From Nocardia transvalensis NBRC 15921 (GTDB taxonomy: Bacteria > Actinomycetota > Actinomycetes > Mycobacteriales > Mycobacteriaceae): 64,000 nucleotides of DNA. Shown piece by piece: positions 25,342-33,135 of this stretch (its first letter is position 1; each line of letters opens with the position of its first letter). The notes below the pieces were generated by a model that saw nothing but the letters and a program-made list of their open reading frames with translations, was not told the origin of the DNA and made no database searches. The stretch covers positions 1-64,000 of the forward strand of contig NZ_BAGL01000052.1 of NCBI RefSeq assembly GCF_000308875.1, given 5' to 3'. The translations under genes and the position numbers were made by a program.

Positions 25342-26115
25342 ATGCTCATCACGATGGACGGCTCCCATCGCCGGAAACCCGACCCTGTCGGGGTGCGATC
25401 GCTGCTGGCCCTGCCTGCCGGTTCTCTCGGCACCGTGGCCGGGCACCCTTTCGGGGACCCTGATATCGGCAGTCGCAAGACTGTCGCGTTCTGGCGCATC
25501 GACCAGTCGGGTGGCGAGCCGGCCGCGCTGGTGGCCTACGAGATCGGCGACGTGGCCAGCGTGCTGTCCCCGTTGCGGCACGAGGGCGCGGTGCTGGGGC
25601 GGGTGACCGCCACAGGTGTGGTCGACATGCTCGGCGGCGTCGCGCGCGATGACACGGAGACACTGACCGCGCGTCTGGCGGCGTTGCCGGTGGGGGCGAT
25701 GGTGTTGTCGGACGCTTCGGGTTCCTTCACCTCCGGGACGGAGACCGCCAGTCTGGCGTTCAAGTCGAGGCGGGGCTGGCGGATCTCCGACGGCCTCGAC
25801 GGAGCCGACACATTGGACGGTTTCCTGGCTCTCACTCCCGTCGACCCCGAGGCCGCCGAGCGGAACATGGTCTACCTTCACGGTGCTGTGCTGCTGATGC
25901 CCATCCTGGTGACCGTGGCGTGCCCGCGGTGCGGCGAACCGTGGGGCGCGGATCCGCCCGGGAGGTCTCGAATGACCGTCGAACGCGAGCTGCAGATCTG
26001 CTCGCGATGTGGGACGGACGAAGCCGCGCGCGACGCGGCACGGCTCCCGCCGATCGAGCCTTCAGCGTGGCCGGTTGCGGGTGGGATGGACTGGGGCAGT
26101 GTCGCTTCCGGTTGA
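25342..26115 (+). CDS. Protein of unknown function with C-terminal zinc ribbon
   Basis: 257 residues from an ATG preceded by TGGAG. The first 190 residues form an unrecognised soluble domain with strand-like segments (VAFWRIDQSG, AALVAYEIGDV). Residues 194-240 hold a zinc ribbon: CPRC at 194-197 and CSRC at 220-223, then LPPIEPSAWPV. The ribbon is nearly duplicated in the 68-residue protein at 27907-28113, on the other side of the ISL3 transposase. Both genes lie between ISL3-like terminal sequences, so they may be passengers of the element. Confidence 0.7.
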   Translation: MLITMDGSHRRKPDPVGVRSLLALPAGSLGTVAGHPFGDPDIGSRKTVAFWRIDQSGGEPAALVAYEIGDVASVLSPLRHEGAVLGRVTATGVVDMLGGVARDDTETLTARLAALPVGAMVLSDASGSFTSGTETASLAFKSRRGWRISDGLDGADTLDGFLALTPVDPEAAERNMVYLHGAVLLMPILVTVACPRCGEPWGADPPGRSRMTVERELQICSRCGTDEAARDAARLPPIEPSAWPVAGGMDWGSVASG

Positions 26116-26120
26116 AGACT

Positions 26121-27850
26121 GGGCCTGGCACGAATTTCGTGATTCTGCGATCGAATTGCTCAGTCGCTCAACAGAATCCGCTTGCGGAGTAGCTCCGGTT
26201 TGGCCCTGCCGAACATTTGGCGCTTGATTGTTTTGATGCGGTTGACGTGTCCTTCGACGGGACCGCTGTTCCAGCGAAGGGTGAATCCGGCGGTGACTGC
26301 GTCGAAGTCACGGCGCAGGCCACGCACGAACGAGTGCAGGGCCGGTAGGTCGTCTGTCTCGACGGCGCTCATCCATCGCTCCAGCTCACGGCCGCGGAGC
26401 TGGGTCATCATGGTCGCGAACGCGCGGACATGCGCGGACAGGCAAGCGAGTTGAGAGTCTGCGGCCAGTATGGCATCCAGTCGCCGGCGATCGTCGGATT
26501 CGAGGCCGGCGGGGTCGCTCATGATCCAGCGGACCACACGACGGACCGAGGGCGGCTTGGGGGTCGTGCGGGGAGTGTGGCCGGTGGTGCGGAATGCGTG
26601 TAGGTAGTGGAGCACGATCTTCGCGCCGCCGCGGTAGCCGAGGCCCTGGATCTCGTGGAACAGCTGAGTTGCGTTGGTGCAGCCTTCATTCCATCGCCGG
26701 TGCAGGTGTGGCTTGAATTCATCCAGCAGGCTCGGTCGGCGGCCGGTGCCGGTGTTGACCAGCAGCTCGTCGACGGTGGCGGCGCGGGCGTAGCGCCGGA
26801 CAGTTCCGCGGGCGTGGCCGAGCTGGGTGCCGATTGTTCGGATGCTCACGCCGTCGTCGAGCAATGCGTGGACCGCGGTGTAGCGTTCGCGGGTGCGCAC
26901 GGCCCACTTGTCGGTCCGGTTCGCCGGTGTCGCGACCGATTCAGTTAGGACCGGAATCTTGTTCTCGTACACGGTTTCCGGGTCGGTATCGCCGTCCGCG
27001 GCGACCGCTGCGTCCAAGTGGTTTCGGTGCCGAGCCACGACGCGTTCGACCGCTTCGCCCAGGTTGTGCCAGACATGCCACCGGTCCGCGACCTGCAGTG
27101 CATGAGGCGCTCCGGCCGCGACGCCCTCGGCATACGCGCCGGCGCGGTCCCGGCATACGACCTCCACGCCCGGATGCGCCCGCAGCCAGGCGGCCAGGGT
27201 ATCGGCGGCGCGGTCACCGAGGACATCGACCGGGCGCCGGGTCTCAATATCGATCAGGATCGTGCCGTAATGATGTCCACGCCGCAGCGCGAAATCGTCG
27301 ACGCCAAGGACCCGCGGAGTGGGGTGATCTGGCTCCGGCAGGGCGCGAATCTGACGCAGCAGCGTCATCCGCGACACCGACGCCGCCAGATGTGCGGTCA
27401 GCCGGGCACCGGCCCGGCCACCCAGCGTCAGCCCGACCGTGCACAGCAGACGCTGCAGTATCGTCGTGCGCCGGGCGTGCGGGACCGCTACACCAGTCCC
27501 CTGCTCTACGAAAGTTCTTCTCGCGCAATTGTTGTTATCACAGAGCAACCGGCGCACCCGCAGACGGAACAGCACCTCGCGGCCCGCAACAGAGGCGTCG
27601 GACAGCCGCCGTTCATAACGGCTATGCACCCGTCGGGAGATGGCTCCGCATCCGGGACAGGCTCGCCGCGGGTGCTGGCCTGAATGGTCAACACCCGACC
27701 GGAGGCGTGGACGCGCTCGATCGACAACTGGGCGAGATGCGGGAACAGGACCGCCACCGGTTCAAGATCAGAGCACTCGTAATATACTCAACTACCAAGT
27801 GCCCGTTAGCAATTCATGATGGGTCAATAACGCAAACCGCACTGGATCCC
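26121..27850. mobile_element. ISL3-family insertion sequence (defective)
   Basis: The element carries a single leftward transposase gene. Its left end, GGGCCTGGCACGAATTTCGT, and right end (27823-27850, ending AACCGCACTGGATCCC) are imperfect inverted copies, about 13 of 24 bases. The left end pairs better (18 of 24) with a further copy at 28303-28330. I could not identify a clear 8-base target duplication. The transposase is frameshifted. Confidence 0.65.
26160..27757 (-). pseudogene. ISL3-family transposase with N-terminal frameshift
   Basis: The main frame (to about 27650) has the ISL3 layout: zinc finger CPGC near the start, RRVHSRYERRL, helix-turn-helix region, then DDE catalytic parts (GVDDFALRRGH, CRDRAGAY, and NSGPVEGHVNRIK near the end). 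The first 35 residues (LFPHLAQLSIERV) lie in another frame from a GTG at 27757; one base is missing near 27655. An internal start could still give a protein without the first segment, but the full transposase is broken. Confidence 0.85.
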
Positions 27851-27906
27851 CAACCGTGACCCGTTAGTTCAGGTCCAATCGGGGTCACCCGGCCTATGCT
27901 CATGGG

Positions 27907-28113
27907 GTGATCAAGTCGCGATGCCCGCGCTGCGGGGACCTGATGGGCGAGCTGCCGCCAGCCAGGTCTCGGATGAAGGTCGACCGCGACCTGTTCGTGT
28001 GTTCGGCCTGCGGCACCGACGAAGCCCTGCGTGACGGGGCGGGACTCCCGCCGATCGAGCCCTCGGCCTGGCCGGTAACAGAGCGCCTGAACCTGAACGA
28101 CTACATCACCTGA
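27907..28113 (+). CDS. Short zinc-ribbon protein
   Basis: 68 residues from a GTG. It consists almost only of a zinc ribbon: Cys6 and Cys9 (CPRC), Cys32 and Cys35 (CSAC), then LPPIEPSAWPV. It is clearly homologous to the last 60 residues of the protein at 25342-26115, suggesting a duplication with loss of the large domain or, conversely, a fusion. Four intact Cys argue that it folds. Short stand-alone zinc ribbons of this type are frequent in actinobacterial phages and mobile elements. Confidence 0.65.
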   Translation: MIKSRCPRCGDLMGELPPARSRMKVDRDLFVCSACGTDEALRDGAGLPPIEPSAWPVTERLNLNDYIT

Positions 28114-28445
28114 ACAGCCGGATCACGTTCTAGCCGTTGGTTTGGCGGCAGCCTCATATAGCCGTGTTGTCCCGGATAACACTGTGCCGGGCGTGGATAG
28201 GTGTTCGATCAACGGCCGGCACAGTGCGGGAACACGATCGTCATAGGTCAGAGGGCCCGCAACATCTTCAATGATTGAGCGCCCGAGCGCATCCCGAATC
28301 GGGTCAATCACACAAACCGTGCCAGATCCAGTATTGGGCCGGAATCGACACCGTGGCGGCTGGCGGTGGCGTAGGGCGGTGGCGTAGGCTCCCTAATCCG
28401 CTTGTCAAGCCGCTGTGCACGTTTCCGAGTGGGCACCAGTCTTAA
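28114..28445. other. Gap with fourth ISL3-like terminal sequence
   Basis: No firm gene. A leftward frame (28123-28311) could encode 62 residues from a GTG inside the terminal sequence, but has no ribosome site. The terminal sequence at 28303-28330 (ACCGTGCCAGATCCA at its end) is highly similar to that at 27823-27850. A short GGTGGCGTAGG doublet lies near 28370-28390. Confidence 0.45.
28303..28330. repeat. ISL3-like terminal sequence D
   Basis: About 23 of 30 bases match the right end at 27823-27850 in the same orientation, and 18 of 24 match the inverted left end at 26121. It suggests that the zinc-ribbon gene at 27907-28113 is bracketed by element ends. Confidence 0.55.
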
Positions 28446-28479
28446 GTAGGGGGGCTGCTGCAGGATCGGGTGACAGTTG

Positions 28480-29340
28480 TTAGGCAGCGTGTAGTGCTGC
28501 TGGGGTCATGATGGTTTCGAATTCGATGGGGGTCAACCGGCCGAGGCGGGCTTGTCTGCGTCGACGGTGGTAGGTGCGTTCGATCCAGGACACGATCGCG
28601 ATTCTGAGTTGCTCGCGAGTGTCCCAACGCCGCCGGTCCAATATGTTGTGCTGCAGCAAGCTGAAGAAGCTTTCCATCGCCGCGTTGTCACCGGCCGCGC
28701 CGACCCGGCCCATCGATCCCACGATTTCGTGAAAAGACAACGCGCGTAAGAACTTCCGGCTCCGAAATTGACTGCCTCGGTCAGTATGAAGCACGCAGCC
28801 GGCCACATCGCGACGACGGGCCACGGCGTTGTTGACCGCTGTGACCGCTAATCGCGATTTCATGCGCGAGTCGATCGAGTAGCCGACGATCCGGCCGGAG
28901 AAGACATCCTTGATCGCGCAGAGGTAAAGTTTCCCTTCGCTGGTGCGATGCTCGGTAATATCGCTGAGCCACAACATATTTGGTCGGTCAGCAGTGAAGT
29001 TCCGTTTGACGAGATCGTCGTGGACCGCCGGTCCCGGCCGGGTGGACTTTCCGCGGGATCGTTTGCCGAACACACTCCACCAGCGTTGTGACGAGCAAAT
29101 CCGCCACGCGGTCCGCTCGGACATCGCCTCACCGGCGTCGCGGGCCTCATCGGCAAGGAATCGGTACCCGAACTCGGGATCGTCGCGGTGCGCGTCGAAC
29201 AAGGCATTGGCCCGATACGCCTCCGTGGCCTCGGCTGAGGCCACGGGAGCATTCAGCCAGCGATAGTAGGGTTGGCGAGCGAGCTGTAATACCCGGCACG
29301 TCACCGATACGGGAATCCCGTCGGCGGCAAGCTCTTTCAC
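28480..29340 (-). CDS. IS3-family transposase OrfB (DDE integrase domain)
   Basis: 286 residues if started at the GTG that overlaps the orfA stop. The catalytic triad is present: Asp in WLSDITEH, Asp in HTDRGSQF and Glu in DNAAMESFF. The frame stays open upstream across an A-AAA-G run, reading KRLYPLVKEL, typical of IS3 transposases made as an OrfAB fusion by -1 frameshifting. The coding frame appears intact, so the element may be mobile. Confidence 0.92.
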   Translation of the reverse strand: MKELAADGIPVSVTCRVLQLARQPYYRWLNAPVASAEATEAYRANALFDAHRDDPEFGYRFLADEARDAGEAMSERTAWRICSSQRWWSVFGKRSRGKSTRPGPAVHDDLVKRNFTADRPNMLWLSDITEHRTSEGKLYLCAIKDVFSGRIVGYSIDSRMKSRLAVTAVNNAVARRRDVAGCVLHTDRGSQFRSRKFLRALSFHEIVGSMGRVGAAGDNAAMESFFSLLQHNILDRRRWDTREQLRIAIVSWIERTYHRRRRQARLGRLTPIEFETIMTPAALHAA

Positions 29341-29645
29341 GAGCGGGTAGAGCCTTTTCCCGGTAGATGAGCCTGAGACAGATACGCCGCAGCGCGGCGC
29401 AATACTTCGTTCTCTTGTTCCAGCAGACGATTGCGGCGACGTAGTTCCCGCAGCTCAGCAGACTCACCGGTGGGGACACCAGGCCGGTTTCCGTCGTCGA
29501 TCTCGGCTTGACGCATCCATTTCGTCAACGTCACCGGATGAACACCGAAATCAGCGGCGACCTGCTCGAGAGTCACCCCGTCCTCGCGGTTACGGGCGAC
29601 CCGGACCACATCGTCACGGAACTCCTGCGGATACGGCTTGGGCAC
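29337..29645 (-). CDS. IS3-family OrfA (helix-turn-helix, leucine zipper)
   Basis: 102 residues from a GTG with AAGGATG upstream. The N-terminal helix-turn-helix (LEQVAADFGVHPVTLTKW) binds the IS ends. The C-terminal ELRELRRRNRLLEQENEVLR forms a coiled coil for dimerisation. Near its 3' end the sequence GGGAAAAGGC is a likely slip site for -1 frameshifting into orfB, giving the transposase. The stop overlaps the orfB GTG. Confidence 0.9.
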   Translation of the reverse strand: MPKPYPQEFRDDVVRVARNREDGVTLEQVAADFGVHPVTLTKWMRQAEIDDGNRPGVPTGESAELRELRRRNRLLEQENEVLRRAAAYLSQAHLPGKGSTRS

Positions 29646-29846
29646 GTGAACATCCTTCCAGGCCCGCCTATGGGCAAGCCAGATCGATGTCACCTATCCG
29701 TGCAGCAGCCCCCTACGTAGCCATCCAGGCAGCGAATGTGAAAAGCCATACCCGTCCCGCCCGCACACCCCGATCCTTCCGGACGACCGGGGGTACACCG
29801 AAGACGGTAGGGCGATGTGACTCGCCTCTGGTTGTCCTGCGCCGTT

Positions 29847-30851
29847 TCAGGTGCGGAGTTGTCGGTGGGGTGGCCGAACAGGACGTTTGACCTTCTCCGG
29901 CTCGTAGTCGTCAGACACTAACCACATTCGCCCCTTCGCATCCATCACCGTCATCTGGTACCGCACGACGGAGCGATTGCTGTGCCGGGTTTGGTCAGCG
30001 TCCATCGCCCATTGGAACTCCTCGGTCGCGCCTGCTTTGACCTGCGGCGCCACTGGCCGATCGCCCGTGACGAGGGTCTGAGTGCCCAGCGGAGTGAATT
30101 TAATAGGACGCAGCCAAACGGGGCTACCGTCGTCCTCGACCACGGCTCTTACTGCCATGACATGTACGTCGTAAACGCTTTCGTCGCTACGGTTCTCGAC
30201 CATCATCCACCAGGTAAGCCTGCCCTCGTGCCTTGGTCCGGGCATGAACCAGGTTCGCAACAAGCGCACCTGACACGCTTGGTCCTCAAGCTGGGACCGC
30301 CGTTGTGACCGGAAGGTGAACACTGCTACCGCAACGCCGATGCAGGTTGCGAAAGAGCCTGTTGCGGAGATCCACGGGGGCACGGTCTCTGGTCTGACGT
30401 GCTTGATCAACAGCACCCATGCCAGTACGGCAGCAAAGGCCACGACGATCACAACAATGGTTAGCGGCACCCGCCACCGACGGAACATCATCCGGCCCAA
30501 CGCAATCCACCGGTGAACCACTGTCCACACTGCGGCGTCCGGGCACTTCCACATTGCCCCGACCAGGCCCGCGCACGCTGCCACTCCAACGCTGACGAAC
30601 GTCGACCCGGCCCATCCGAGTCCGAGAATCACTGCTGCCACGCAGAAACCGATCGCAGCAAGGATGCGGGCGCCGGCCGCAATCCACCGTCCCCGCCCGC
30701 GTAGCCAGTTCACCCGGTCGCCGTGGGCTCGTTGCCTCGGCGGCCCGATCTGAGGCTCGGAGGCAGGCGCGGCGGCTGTAGGCGCTGGATCGTCCGCGGG
30801 TACAGAGTCAGAGTCTCCAATCGGTATAGGGTCGGTACTCGAATCCGTCAC
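29847..30851 (-). CDS. Membrane protein of unknown function
   Basis: 334 residues from a GTG with AGAGG upstream. A Pro/Asp-rich cytoplasmic start is followed by paired hydrophobic segments around 60-105 and 130-155, then a third segment near 165-185 and a soluble C-terminal part of 150 residues with strand-like sequence (WWMMVENRSDESVYDVHV). It resembles lone membrane proteins of actinobacterial accessory regions. I cannot name a family. It is an isolated gene between the IS3 element and a small membrane gene. Confidence 0.6.
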   Translation of the reverse strand: MTDSSTDPIPIGDSDSVPADDPAPTAAAPASEPQIGPPRQRAHGDRVNWLRGRGRWIAAGARILAAIGFCVAAVILGLGWAGSTFVSVGVAACAGLVGAMWKCPDAAVWTVVHRWIALGRMMFRRWRVPLTIVVIVVAFAAVLAWVLLIKHVRPETVPPWISATGSFATCIGVAVAVFTFRSQRRSQLEDQACQVRLLRTWFMPGPRHEGRLTWWMMVENRSDESVYDVHVMAVRAVVEDDGSPVWLRPIKFTPLGTQTLVTGDRPVAPQVKAGATEEFQWAMDADQTRHSNRSVVRYQMTVMDAKGRMWLVSDDYEPEKVKRPVRPPHRQLRT

Positions 30852-31040
30852 CGCGCATGACCTCTCGCCTCGAAACAAGCATCCCGCTACGGGGTGCCGC
30901 AATGCCTCCGTTGCTGGAACGTGTATCGCCGTCCCCTCACCGATGTTTCGGGGTCACCTGGCCTCTTCTTCAGATACCTCGCTGAAGTGTTGCCGATCGG
31001 GCTCAGGACCTTGTTGCGTCATCGTGGACTGCCCCCCGGG

Positions 31041-31259
31041 CTAATATTCGGGTACCTGACGTCTGCCCTTTTGGAATTCGCGTCGCTGAGACTCGGGGAG
31101 GCTTGCACGGCGAAAAAGGGCCGCCAAAGCGTGAATGATTTCGGCTCGTTTATCGGGCGGTGCGCCCCACAGGGCAACGATGCTCACGATCTCGAGTGCG
31201 ATCGCGAACGAAACAGCACCACAAGCCGAGATGAGCGCAACCATTGTACCGGCGTCCAT
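31041..31259 (-). CDS. Small membrane protein
   Basis: 72 residues from an ATG preceded by AGAGGGA; a GTG at 31295 is the alternative. One hydrophobic helix (about 5-30) and a basic C-terminal half (ALFRRASLPESQRREF). The composition is credible for a small anchored protein but no family is evident. Confidence 0.4.
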   Translation of the reverse strand: MDAGTMVALISACGAVSFAIALEIVSIVALWGAPPDKRAEIIHALAALFRRASLPESQRREFQKGRRQVPEY

Positions 31260-31469
31260 CCGGATAAGATCCCTCTCCCTGGTCGAGAGGGGCACAGGCC
31301 AGCCTCAGCTCGACCAGATCGCAATCTGGTTGAACCAAGGTCCAGCCGACGGCTTCGGATTGGGTCCTAACCTCCCAATCGACAACGGGATCTTGAAAGG
31401 TTGTGCGTTCTGCCCAGCAGCGCCACCTCGACACTGCTGGGCAGTGCGCCAACGTCTGCAGCCTCGTGC

Positions 31470-31578
31470 TGAGATTCTCGCCGAGCGCGGACGCCCGGCG
31501 CTGCTTGCGGCACCCCTGCCCACTGGCGTCTCCCGGCCGTTGTTGAGATTCTCGCCGAGCGCGGACGCTCGGCGCTGC
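31470..31578. repeat. Two copies of a 35-base hairpin repeat
   Basis: TGAGATTCTCGCCGAGCGCG plus 15 more bases occurs at 31470-31504 and again at 31544-31578 with one difference. Inside each copy, GCCGAGCG and CGCTCGGC pair around CGGA; the first copy has one mismatch. This looks like a small mobile or REP-type palindromic unit. Confidence 0.7.
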
Positions 31579-32429
31579 CCTGGATAACCTGCAGTTTTAC
31601 TCTCAACCGCAGGGAGATCCAGTGCCATTGTCGTTATTTCGGCGCCATCTGTCCTGATGACTGGTTGGGAACCTTCCAGGAACATCCGCCGCACCCGGGG
31701 TTCCGAACCAACGTTCTCCGCCGAGGCGCTCGCGTACCGATGGAGGCGTCGCCGTCTGGTCCTCTGCTCGAATGGCAATAGCACGACGGCGACCGGCATG
31801 GTCTAGCGACGTTCTCTGGCATAGCAGCCTTCGTGCCGCGAAGTTTCCGGCCCAGCGAGCACCTCGCACCCGCACAACCTCTGCTAGTCTTCCCGTTGGA
31901 AGGATCTGCGAAAGATCCACTCACACACCCCAATACGTCACCGGTGTCCCGAGGGCGCAATAGAGTCCCCCCTCGCACACGAAAGCCGGTCGCCGACTCC
32001 GCGCAACCTTCGCAACCCGTCACAGCGGCGACCGAAATGACCGGCTTCGCTTCCACGCTGTCGAAACGTGTCGCGCGATGTACTTGCGCGGGGATACCTC
32101 GTGTCCGAGGTCGGCCAGAAACCCTCTGCGCGTCAGCATATCGGCTTCGGCTATGCAGGTGGCGAGGGTCAGGAAGCCCGTCGGAGACCTCCAGACGGCC
32201 ATGCATTTCTGCCGACACGGCGACGCCATCAGCTTCCGAATGAAGAAGATGAAGGACCCTCTCGACCTAGCGCAACTGATCATCGCCTAGATTGCAACCA
32301 CGTACGACGATTGGGGCTGATGGTCGGGCACATGACCGCCCTCCACGCCCTCAGCGGGACCGAAAAACCGGATCCAAGTGCCCATTGTGACCGATCCAGC
32401 GAAGTGGGCTGCCCAGGACCGGACGTACT

Positions 32430-32564
32430 CAGGGTTGGGTCGACGCCCCCTTGGAGGCCATCATCGACCGCCAACAGCCGTTCCACGAAATGAACACACA
32501 GCTCCACGGGCTTCACATCCTCAACGACCTCGTGCCGAGCCCGAAGTGCCCGTTGTGCCCCTGA
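32430..32564 (+). pseudogene. Protein-like remnant
   Basis: One frame ends in HILNDLVPSPKCPLCP and has protein-like composition over 45 codons, but no start. The preceding sequence in another frame (TDPAKWAAQD) looks like its continuation, implying a frameshift. No family is recognised. Confidence 0.3.
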
Positions 32565-32626
32565 CAGTGGCATGATCTGGCCATTTCGACTGTTCGCACC
32601 CCGGTCTCCGAGGTGCTTCTTATTCC

Positions 32627-32654
32627 ACTAGTACTAATTCGACTAGTACTAATT
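32627..32654. repeat. AT-rich tandem repeat upstream of the serine recombinase
   Basis: ACTAGTACTAATT occurs twice with a 15-base period (32627-32639 and 32642-32654). Each copy contains the palindromes ACTAGT and AGTACT. It lies about 200 bases upstream of the recombinase frame and could be an operator. A similar TACTAGTA lies in the ICE promoter region near 21845. Confidence 0.5.
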
Positions 32655-32847
32655 GAAGCACTTTTTAGTCTAGAAATCTGTTGCGAGAACCGGTTCTCAT
32701 GGACTTAGGAGAGTTCACCCTCGGCTCAGATTCACGTCGTTCCGCCGGTGGCCACACGCAACTGACAGTTCGAGGCAACCCGATGCAACCCAGCCCAGAC
32801 CACTCGCTAATTCGCAACCCGAAGCTGCTGCGCTCCGAGAGGCGACG

Positions 32848-33105
32848 GTGAGCGATTCAAGCCAGAGAGGCGAGCCATCCGGCGCCAGGGATCACCTGCA
32901 CGTCGTGGTCCCTGATAACCTTCCGCAAGTCAATGACGCAGCAGCTAGAGTGCTGATCCGGCTCATCCTCCGGCTGGCCCGGTCGAATGCCGATCAGGTG
33001 GACGGCGACGACCACATCGAACTCGCCACCCCTGCATTCGTCACCGAGTTCCCTAGACCGACCGCCGGTACGGCACATGCAGCTCCTCCGTCCGGTTCCG
33101 TATGT
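32848..33105 (+). other. Possible separate small ORF fused in frame to the recombinase
   Basis: From a GTG at 32848 the frame runs without a stop into the recombinase. The first 70 residues (HLHVVVPDNLPQVNDAAARV and a following helical part) look like a separate small protein of the kind sometimes found just upstream of serine recombinases. The recombinase has its own ribosome site (GGAGG), so this may be a distinct reading unit that lost its stop. Confidence 0.35.
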
Positions 33106-33135
33106 GGAGAACAACTTCGAGGAGGCTCGGTACCG

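Larger units (their letters stand above)
28446..29716. mobile_element. IS3-family insertion sequence, apparently complete
   Basis: The ends GTAGGGGGGCTGCTGCA (28446-28462) and TGCAGCAGCCCCCTAC (29701-29716) are inverted repeats differing by one G. Between them lie leftward orfA and orfB in the usual overlapping order. No unambiguous target duplication is seen. Confidence 0.85.
31579..32847. other. Gene-poor, decayed accessory stretch
   Basis: No intact gene is convincing across this stretch. Frames are short and lack ribosome sites. A possible small rightward frame ends at 32290 (ends MKDPLDLAQLIIA), and a protein-like remnant ends at 32564. The final 200 bases before the serine recombinase are AT-rich for this genome. 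Confidence 0.5.

Noticed and set aside
28123..28311. 62-residue leftward protein
   Set aside because: Starts inside the IS-like terminal sequence, lacks a ribosome site and has no recognisable family.
31470..31578. CRISPR or phage attachment repeat
   Set aside because: Only two copies separated by about 40 unrelated bases, each forming a hairpin; no integrase next to them.
31634..32243. Overlapping frames of 136-194 codons on both strands
   Set aside because: Composition is not protein-like, there are no ribosome sites, and no family motif is visible.
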